From Firmicutes bacterium UBA6132 (lineage in GTDB: Bacteria; Bacillota_A; Clostridia; Tissierellales; Sedimentibacteraceae), in NCBI GenBank assembly GCA_002435835.1, contig DIVM01000160.1, positions 1 through 11,489 of the forward strand: 11,489 nucleotides of DNA. Direction: 5' to 3'. A program made the position numbers and the translations under genes. Positions 6,399 through 11,489 of the stretch are shown here, piece by piece. How positions within the stretch are numbered: position 1 is the first letter of the stretch; every line of letters starts with the position of its first letter. Under the pieces are notes generated by a model, which was not told the DNA's origin, made no database searches, and saw only the letters and a list, made by a program, of their open reading frames with translations.

Positions 6399-6431
6399 AT
6401 GACAGAATATGTCGTCGAAATATGCTATAAT
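6399..6431 (+). promoter_or_regulatory. Extended -10 promoter of the WYL-AAA operon
   Basis: TGCTATAAT (6423-6431) is a perfect extended -10. The -35 is poor: ATGACA (6399-6404) matches five of six bases, but at 21 nt, so recognition would rest on the TGn motif. Transcription would start near 6438, giving a leader of only about 13 nt that is almost entirely the ribosome site CAGGAGG (6438-6444). A small inverted repeat GACA-N5-TGTC (6401-6413) between the two boxes could be a repressor site, perhaps for the WYL protein itself. Confidence 0.6.
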
Positions 6432-6450
6432 GGACAACAGGAGGTTAATA

Positions 6451-7446
6451 ATGGATGGTACGGATAAAATTACAAGAGTTTTAATATTATTCTATCGATT
6501 ATCACGTGGAGAAAAAATTAATAAAGCATCATTTTCAATAGAACATAATGTAACCGAACGTTCTGTTGATAGAGATATCGAGGATATTAGATTATTTTTA
6601 AGTGAAATTTATGCGAGTACAGAATTGATTTTTGATAAGTTTAAAAGTGTTTACTATATAAATGGATTTCATCATACAGAATTTTCAGGTGTAGAAATTT
6701 CAGCAATATTAAAAATTTTAATAAGCAGTAGAGCATTTCGTGAAGATGAAATGCTTGGTTTAATAAATGGTATTTGTTCAATAGTTGAACAAAATAAACA
6801 AAAGCAAATTCTTGAAATAGTTAGAAATGAAGTTTTAAATTATAATCCACCAAGACATAATAAGGCAATCATGAAAATTCAATGGGATTTGAACCAATGT
6901 ATTATGAAACAGAAAAAAATAAAGCTATCTTACTTTAATGCTTCTGGAAAAAAGATTGAAAGAGTGGTTTCACCAGTATCAGTGGTTTTTGATAATTTAT
7001 ACTTTTATTTAATAGCTTTCATCGATAATAAAAGTTATGATAATCCTGCATTTTATAGAATTGACAGGATAGATTCATTCAGCATACTTGATGAAAAATG
7101 TTCAAGTGATATATACAATAAATATAATATTGGAGAAATGAGAAAGTGCGTAAAATTTATGAGTACAGGTGAATTGATTGATGTAAAAATTAAAATCAAT
7201 GCTTCAGTTATGGAAAATATATTGGATCAATTACCTAATGCCACTATTATTGACAGAGATGAAAATTTTATATATGTTAAAGCAGTTGTTTTTAAAGATG
7301 GATTTATAATGTGGGTTCTAAAACAAAGGAATAATGTTGAAATATTAGAACCATTAGAATTAAGAAAGGATATAAAAAAAGAGATAATTAATATGTTGAA
7401 AACGTATGATGAATGTGAGGATAACAGTAATGGCAAAAAAAATTAA
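6451..7446 (+). CDS. WYL domain-containing transcriptional regulator
   Basis: This 331-residue protein has the classic three-part layout. An N-terminal winged HTH (about 5-55, RVLILFYRLSRGEKINK... then VTERSVDRDIEDIR) is followed by a WYL domain (about 155-210: KIKLSYFNASGKKIERV, YFYLIAF in place of the W-Y-L triad, then YRIDRI) and a C-terminal WCX-like domain (about 240-315). WYL domains bind ligands, often nucleic acids or nucleotides, and such regulators control several defence systems, including BrxR/CapW-type repressors. The start at 6451 is chosen over the in-frame ATG at 6409: 6451 has AGGAGG 6 nt upstream, while 6409-6450 contains the -10 box. It overlaps the next gene by 17 nt and probably controls this operon. 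Confidence 0.88.
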   Translation: MDGTDKITRVLILFYRLSRGEKINKASFSIEHNVTERSVDRDIEDIRLFLSEIYASTELIFDKFKSVYYINGFHHTEFSGVEISAILKILISSRAFREDEMLGLINGICSIVEQNKQKQILEIVRNEVLNYNPPRHNKAIMKIQWDLNQCIMKQKKIKLSYFNASGKKIERVVSPVSVVFDNLYFYLIAFIDNKSYDNPAFYRIDRIDSFSILDEKCSSDIYNKYNIGEMRKCVKFMSTGELIDVKIKINASVMENILDQLPNATIIDRDENFIYVKAVVFKDGFIMWVLKQRNNVEILEPLELRKDIKKEIINMLKTYDECEDNSNGKKN

Positions 7447-7576
7447 ATTTCCGCTGGATATGGGAAGAGGGATTAAAGTCAGAACCTTGGAAGAATTGCG
7501 TGAACATTTCGACATGGAGAAGGTTCTTGAATACTATGTCGATGGTAAACTCCAAACATGGTTAATTGACAGGTAG
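7430..7576 (+). CDS. 48-residue N-terminal piece of the interrupted gene
   Basis: This short frame ends at the amber codon. It reads MAKKIKFPLDMGRGIKVRTL followed by an amphipathic EELREHFDMEKVLEYYVDGK and WLIDR. The pattern (E)ELRxxFDxxKVLxYxxDGxLxxWLxDR is one I recognise as a recurring N-terminal module in Firmicutes hypothetical proteins. On its own it is unlikely to be a complete protein. Confidence 0.55.
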   Translation: MAKKIKFPLDMGRGIKVRTLEELREHFDMEKVLEYYVDGKLQTWLIDR

Positions 7577-7591
7577 TATGAGGTTGAAAAT

Positions 7592-8521
7592 GTGGAAATC
7601 GCAAACTTAGATAAGGATGATTCTTGTTTTAATAGTAGGCTGTGCGAAATTCTTGGTATAAAATATTTAAATGAAGAAGAATTTGATATTAAAGAAATTG
7701 AAAGCAAAAAATTAAAAATTTCCAAGTTAAGGCAAATTACAGATGATGAAGAAATAATTAATAATATAGATTTCGTAGCATTTGAACAAGAAGATTTAAC
7801 AGATATTTTAGAAAAAGAGGTTAGCAAAATATATTTATTTGAAGGGAATTATACAATTCCTCTTATCAAAGAAAATATAACTTATGTAGGAATAAATATG
7901 CCTGTATTAAGTTTTGAAGTGCCAGATATAATAATATTGGAAGAAAAAAATATTGAGCTAAAAAATGTTATTGTTACAAATAATGGTAAAATAATTCCTG
8001 AAGAAATAAGAAAAAAAGTAAACAAAATAAATAAGGAGGAATTTAGAAATGTTTTTATGAACTTTAGACATGAATTAATATTGGCAGCAGAAGAAAAAAA
8101 ACATTTAGGAATCGGAGGATATTCTATAGGTGAAATCATGCAGAAACCTTATGCTTTTAGCAATATTACAAAATATGACTCGGGTAATGAATATAATTAT
8201 TTTATTTATTTTGACAATGTGATTGATGATGTACCTAAAATAATAATAATGAATTGTAATAATTATATAACTACTATAATTAAATTTGATAATGATATCA
8301 CAAGAAATATTTTCCATTATATTATTGAAGGAGAAAATGCTAATAAATATATTGTAAAAAATAAAGATATAAATCGTGATATGTTTGCTATAACTAAAAA
8401 ACAAAGAATAATAAATACTGATGATATTGATTTCAAAAAATTAAATGGTATTCAGCAGTATTGTTCAGCAAATTTTGTTCAGAATTTTATTAAAGATTAT
8501 CCAAAGACTAATAAAAATTAG
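7592..8521 (+). CDS. Conserved hypothetical protein, C-terminal 310-codon body of the interrupted gene
   Basis: This is the part an automatic annotation would report, from GTG 7592. It has only a poor TGAGG site (7579-7583), but reinitiation 15 nt after the amber stop is possible. It shows no membrane segment or catalytic motif I can name. Notable stretches (numbered from this GTG) are SKLRQITDDEEIINNIDF (44-61), VSKIYLFEGNYTIPLIKEN (77-95) and ITYVGINMP (96-104). The 112-135 region looks like repeated beta strands (IIILEEKNIELKNVIV), suggesting a beta-rich middle. An acidic-basic helix follows (138-172), then a second mixed domain to the end. Its fixed place between a WYL regulator and an AAA ATPase suggests an adaptor or substrate of that ATPase, which is inference. 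Confidence 0.7.
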   Translation: MEIANLDKDDSCFNSRLCEILGIKYLNEEEFDIKEIESKKLKISKLRQITDDEEIINNIDFVAFEQEDLTDILEKEVSKIYLFEGNYTIPLIKENITYVGINMPVLSFEVPDIIILEEKNIELKNVIVTNNGKIIPEEIRKKVNKINKEEFRNVFMNFRHELILAAEEKKHLGIGGYSIGEIMQKPYAFSNITKYDSGNEYNYFIYFDNVIDDVPKIIIMNCNNYITTIIKFDNDITRNIFHYIIEGENANKYIVKNKDINRDMFAITKKQRIINTDDIDFKKLNGIQQYCSANFVQNFIKDYPKTNKN

Positions 8522-8535
8522 AATGGAGGTATATA

Positions 8536-10032
8536 ATGAAAAATTACAATTTAAAAGAAAAACTATCTCGTTATATAGATGCAGAATTTCCGATTATTTA
8601 TATTAACAGTTACGAAGAAGACAAAGTAGATAAAATAATCCAGACAGCTTCTCCTGAAAGAGAGGTTCTCGAATGGAATGGATTTAATGGTTTTGTTGAT
8701 TTTAAAAATAAGACGAGCTTCATTGATGGTTATTCCATAGAAAGTACTTTAAACTTATTGAAAAATGGCGATGAATTAGATAGAAAAATATTAGTATTGA
8801 AAGATATTCATCCATTTATGGATGATGCTAATATTATAGCGCAAATAAAAGGAATAGCTTGTAAAATAAATGAAGGTCTTGAATCAAATATTATTATGGT
8901 TTCTTCGGTTTTAAAAATACCAAAAGAACTTGAGATATATACAACTGTATTTGAAGTTGATTATTTAAGTACTGATGAAATAAAGAATATAATTTTAAAA
9001 TTTTTAGAAAATAATTCTCTCTCACAAATAAATGAAGCACTTTTAAAAGAAATGTCGGTTGCATTTAAAGGATTATCAGAATTTGAAATTAATAACATTT
9101 TAGCACTCGGTTATGCTGATGATGGTGAAATAACGCGCAACGATTTATCTCTTATCTTTGATCAAAAACAGCAAATGGTTAAAAAAGCTGGAATTCTTGA
9201 AATGATTCCCCTTAAGGAAACAATGAATGATATTGGTGGATTGGAAAACTTAAAGTCATGGCTAACAAGAAAAGCAAAAGTTTTAAAAAATGTTAATGAA
9301 GCGAAATTATTTGGGGTAGATATGCCTAAGGGAGTTTTAATAGCGGGAATGCCAGGATGTGGTAAATCATTAAATGCAAAGGCTGCGGCAAACTTATTTG
9401 AAGTTCCTCTTCTTCGATTGGATATGGGAAGGTTAATGGGCAAATATGTTGGAGAATCTGAAGGAAATATGAGAAAAGCAATTTCTTTGGCCGAAGCTAT
9501 TTCGCCTTGTGTTTTATGGATAGATGAACTTGAAAAAGCATTTGCTGGAATTGGTGGAGATGGTGGAAGTTCTGAAGTTACAACAAGATTACTTGGTAAC
9601 TTCTTAACTTGGATGCAGGAAAAAGAAAGTCCAGCTTTCGTTGTGGCAACAGCAAATGATATAACGAAACTTCCGCCAGAACTTTTAAGAAAAGGGCGTT
9701 TTGATGAAATATTTTATGTGGGTCTGCCAAATGACAATGAACGAAGAAAAATTTTTGAGATACATATAAGAAGACGTAGAAATAATGATTTAAGCAAAAT
9801 TGATGTCAATAAACTTGTTTCTGAAACAAAAGGATACAATGGGGCAGATATAGAGGGTGTTGTGAAAGAAAGTATAGAAACAGTTTTTGCTAATGACAAA
9901 GATAATTTGACAACGGATGATATTTTAAATGTAATAAAAGCAACTCATTCTCTTTCTGAAATAATGAAAGAACCACTTGAAAAGATGTCCAAGGAATATG
10001 AAAACCGTAAATTTAAGAACGCATCAAAATAG
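8536..10032 (+). CDS. AAA+ ATPase of the Ycf46 type
   Basis: This 498-residue protein has two AAA-like halves. Residues 15-200 have no Walker A, but show a Walker-B-like ILVLKDIHPF (85-94) and a sensor-like NIIMVSSVLKIP (118-129) followed by a helical lid, so this looks like a degenerate AAA domain. Residues 230-470 are fully equipped: GMPGCGKS (271-278), aromatic pore-loop KYVGES with Y304, Walker B CVLWIDELEKAF with D330/E331, sensor-1 N374, and arginine fingers R385 and R388 in LLRKGRFDE. LLRLDMG, WIDELEKAF, NFLTWMQEK and ANDITKLPPELLRKGRFDEI are Ycf46 hallmarks. Members probably form ring hexamers that remodel proteins. Ycf46 itself is poorly understood and has been linked to CO2 use in cyanobacteria. 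GGAGG (8525-8529) sets the start. It lies 14 bp after the preceding gene and 11 bp before the next, so it likely works with both. Confidence 0.9.
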   Translation: MKNYNLKEKLSRYIDAEFPIIYINSYEEDKVDKIIQTASPEREVLEWNGFNGFVDFKNKTSFIDGYSIESTLNLLKNGDELDRKILVLKDIHPFMDDANIIAQIKGIACKINEGLESNIIMVSSVLKIPKELEIYTTVFEVDYLSTDEIKNIILKFLENNSLSQINEALLKEMSVAFKGLSEFEINNILALGYADDGEITRNDLSLIFDQKQQMVKKAGILEMIPLKETMNDIGGLENLKSWLTRKAKVLKNVNEAKLFGVDMPKGVLIAGMPGCGKSLNAKAAANLFEVPLLRLDMGRLMGKYVGESEGNMRKAISLAEAISPCVLWIDELEKAFAGIGGDGGSSEVTTRLLGNFLTWMQEKESPAFVVATANDITKLPPELLRKGRFDEIFYVGLPNDNERRKIFEIHIRRRRNNDLSKIDVNKLVSETKGYNGADIEGVVKESIETVFANDKDNLTTDDILNVIKATHSLSEIMKEPLEKMSKEYENRKFKNASK

Positions 10033-10043
10033 GAGGTCGTATA

Positions 10044-11489
10044 ATGGGTGAAAATGATTATGTATTAAGTAGTAATAAAATAAAGGAAAGAGAATGTTTA
10101 ACAGAACAGGAAGCTATGGCATTTAAAACAATTTTTGCTAATTGTGTAAGAACATATAAATCAAAGGGAAACGATATTTCAGATAAGGAATGGTTAAAGA
10201 AACTTTTCAAAGATGAAATACCTGAAATGACGGAAGATGAAATGGAGACAAACAGTTCAAATATAGTTGAAGCGATTAATGAATTTGATGAAAATTTATC
10301 TTCGGTTAATAAAGCTGCTGAGGTAGGTATAACAAAAGAATCATGGCTATCTAATAAAATCCAGGAATCTGCAGTAGGTATGAGTATTAATGAATATGGC
10401 AAAACATTGCAAGGCATAGATGATTTACTATATCAAAAAAATGCTGAATTAAATGATGCTTTGTCCCGTAATCACGATGGCCATATTAAGATGAGTAGAA
10501 ACCTTGATGGTAATATAGCTGAAAACTATATAGCCAAAACAACGGAACTAAGCGCATTTTTAAAGGATAAAAACATTAAGGTTGAAGTTAGAGATGTATT
10601 CACATCAAATTCTGTTGATGTCAGAGCTATAAATTTAGAAACGGATCAATATCAGAATTACCAAATGAAATTCGGTAAAGATGCAAAGACCACAATTGAG
10701 CTTATAGAAAGAGGAAATTATAATAATCAACAAATAGTGGTTCCAACAGAGCAGTTAGATGAAATTAAAGAATATTTTAAAAATAAAGGTTCTAATAAAA
10801 CAATAGTAGACAGTATAGATGCTTGGGGTGTTACAGGAGAGAAGTTTACTAAAGAAAAAATGAAAGAACTTCAAAATTTAGCCCAAGAAGACGGTATTAT
10901 GCCGAGTATGGATTACAATCATTATCAAACAAAAGACTTAGCAATATCAATTGGAAAAAATGCTGGTGTTATGGCTTTACAAAGTGCTGCTGTAACAACA
11001 GGGATTAATATTGCTGCAAAAATAACGCAAGGTGAAACTGTTAACTCAGATGAAATTATAGAGATAGCATTAAAATCAGGTGCTGACACAAGTGTAAAAG
11101 TTATTACAGCTGGTTCATTGCAAGTGGCTATACGAAGAGGAATAATCTCAATAATACCAAAGATGACACCTGCTGGAGTAATAGCAAATATAGCATGTGT
11201 AGGAATTGAAAATATAAAAATATTAAGTAAAATAGCTTGTGGTGAATTATCTGTTACTCAGGGATTAGATCATATGGGTAGGATTACAACTTCTATGGTT
11301 GGAGGATTATGTTGCGTGGCTAAAGGAGCTGCATTAGGTGCTGGTCTTACTGCATGGATACCTGTTGTTGGAATACCATTAAGCGTTGTTTCAGGATTTA
11401 TAGGCGGAATGGCAGGATATCTTGCAGGGTCTAAAGTTGGAGAGTCCATTTATAGTGGTAGTAAGAAAATACATAATATTGTTAAATCG
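10044..11489 (+). CDS. Putative PD-(D/E)XK-like nuclease with glycine-zipper C-terminus (partial)
   Basis: The frame is open for 482 codons from ATG 10044 (AGGAGG at 10031-10036 overlapping the ATPase stop) and runs off the window. Residues 1-150 are charged and probably helical. Residues 155-240 look like a restriction-endonuclease core: a helix with E160 (NIAENYIAKTTELSAFL), a strand with D192 (SVDVRAI), then YQMKFGKD with Q207 and K209 (D-x14-Q-x-K), then a helix and QQIVVPTEQ. Residues 305-480 alternate Ala/Gly-rich helices and end in a glycine zipper, G454/G458/G462/G466 inside GGMAGYLAGSKVGES, preceded by hydrophobic WIPVVGIPLSVVSGF; this may insert into or sit on membrane. I recall similar hypothetical proteins in many Firmicutes, without a known function. 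Neighbour position makes it the probable client or effector of the ATPase. The nuclease reading is inference. Confidence 0.65.
   Translation, partial: MGENDYVLSSNKIKERECLTEQEAMAFKTIFANCVRTYKSKGNDISDKEWLKKLFKDEIPEMTEDEMETNSSNIVEAINEFDENLSSVNKAAEVGITKESWLSNKIQESAVGMSINEYGKTLQGIDDLLYQKNAELNDALSRNHDGHIKMSRNLDGNIAENYIAKTTELSAFLKDKNIKVEVRDVFTSNSVDVRAINLETDQYQNYQMKFGKDAKTTIELIERGNYNNQQIVVPTEQLDEIKEYFKNKGSNKTIVDSIDAWGVTGEKFTKEKMKELQNLAQEDGIMPSMDYNHYQTKDLAISIGKNAGVMALQSAAVTTGINIAAKITQGETVNSDEIIEIALKSGADTSVKVITAGSLQVAIRRGIISIIPKMTPAGVIANIACVGIENIKILSKIACGELSVTQGLDHMGRITTSMVGGLCCVAKGAALGAGLTAWIPVVGIPLSVVSGFIGGMAGYLAGSKVGESIYSGSKKIHNIVKS

Larger units (their letters stand above)
7430..8521 (+). pseudogene. 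Gene of unknown function interrupted by an in-frame amber codon
   Basis: From ATG 7430 one frame runs 364 codons to TAG at 8519-8521, broken only by TAG at codon 49 (7574-7576). The upstream part reads EELREHFDMEKVLEYYVDGK then LQTWLIDR, and the downstream part continues YEVENVEIANLDKDDSCFNS without a frame change. From memory, related clostridial proteins read W-L-x-D-R-Y-Y in this region, so TAG probably replaces a Tyr codon (TAT or TAC, one base away). The start overlaps the WYL gene by 17 nt and has GTGAGGA about 8 nt upstream, as expected for a coupled operon gene. The function is unknown. Alternatives are a sequencing error, amber read-through, or reinitiation at GTG 7592. The intact downstream frame suggests that any break is recent. 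Confidence 0.7.

Noticed and set aside
6409..6450. Upstream in-frame ATG for the WYL gene
   Set aside because: No ribosome site before it, and the segment holds a perfect extended -10; 6451 has AGGAGG at proper spacing.
7534..8404. Minus-strand frames opposite the amber-split gene (7534-7827, 7882-8139, 8105-8404)
   Set aside because: Ser/Ile/Phe-rich shadows of a strongly biased coding strand, without ribosome sites or recognisable domains.
10058..10417. Minus-strand 119-residue frame
   Set aside because: Lies opposite the long open + strand frame starting at 10044, which has a good ribosome site and recognisable motifs.

Overview
The window is very AT-rich, has strong AGGAGG-type ribosome binding sites and short U-tailed terminators, and carries an oxygen-sensitive acyl-CoA dehydratase activase module. 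This points to an anaerobic low-GC Firmicute, most likely of the Clostridium group. All supported genes are on the + strand.

Left part (1-4304), metabolic and probably chromosomal core. It opens with the last 52 residues of a polar amino-acid ABC transporter ATPase, closed by two tandem terminators. Next comes a tightly nested three-gene operon (334-3278) of the 2-hydroxyacyl-CoA dehydratase/BadF class: two related cysteine-containing proteins followed by a [4Fe-4S] activator ATPase. Each downstream gene starts inside the end of the one before. An SDR oxidoreductase of the YghA/YhxC subgroup follows. Its stop codon lies inside a REP-like inverted repeat, and a strong terminator ends the block.

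Junction (4305-4808). About 500 bp hold no credible gene. A 19-bp direct repeat (18/19 identical) occurs twice, 367 bp apart. This may mark an integration or excision boundary between core and accessory DNA.

Accessory part (4757-11489). First is an apparent toxin-antitoxin operon with a consensus promoter (TTGACA-17-TATCAT): an MqsR-like toxin candidate, then a protein joining an MqsA-like zinc-finger/HTH half to a Panacea (DUF4065) half. A long bidirectional terminator separates it from a second operon: a WYL-domain regulator, a gene broken by an in-frame amber codon (7574-7576), a Ycf46-type AAA+ ATPase with a degenerate N-terminal AAA-like domain, and a large protein that runs off the window. 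That last protein has a PD-(D/E)XK-like core and a glycine-zipper C-terminus. Overlaps or gaps of 11-14 bp suggest these four genes are one transcription unit.

The second operon is the best candidate for an undescribed system. It combines a WYL regulator, a co-conserved partner of unknown function, a remodelling ATPase and a putative nuclease/membrane-associating protein, next to a TA locus. A role in defence or conflict is inference, and the amber codon suggests the system may be decaying in this strain.
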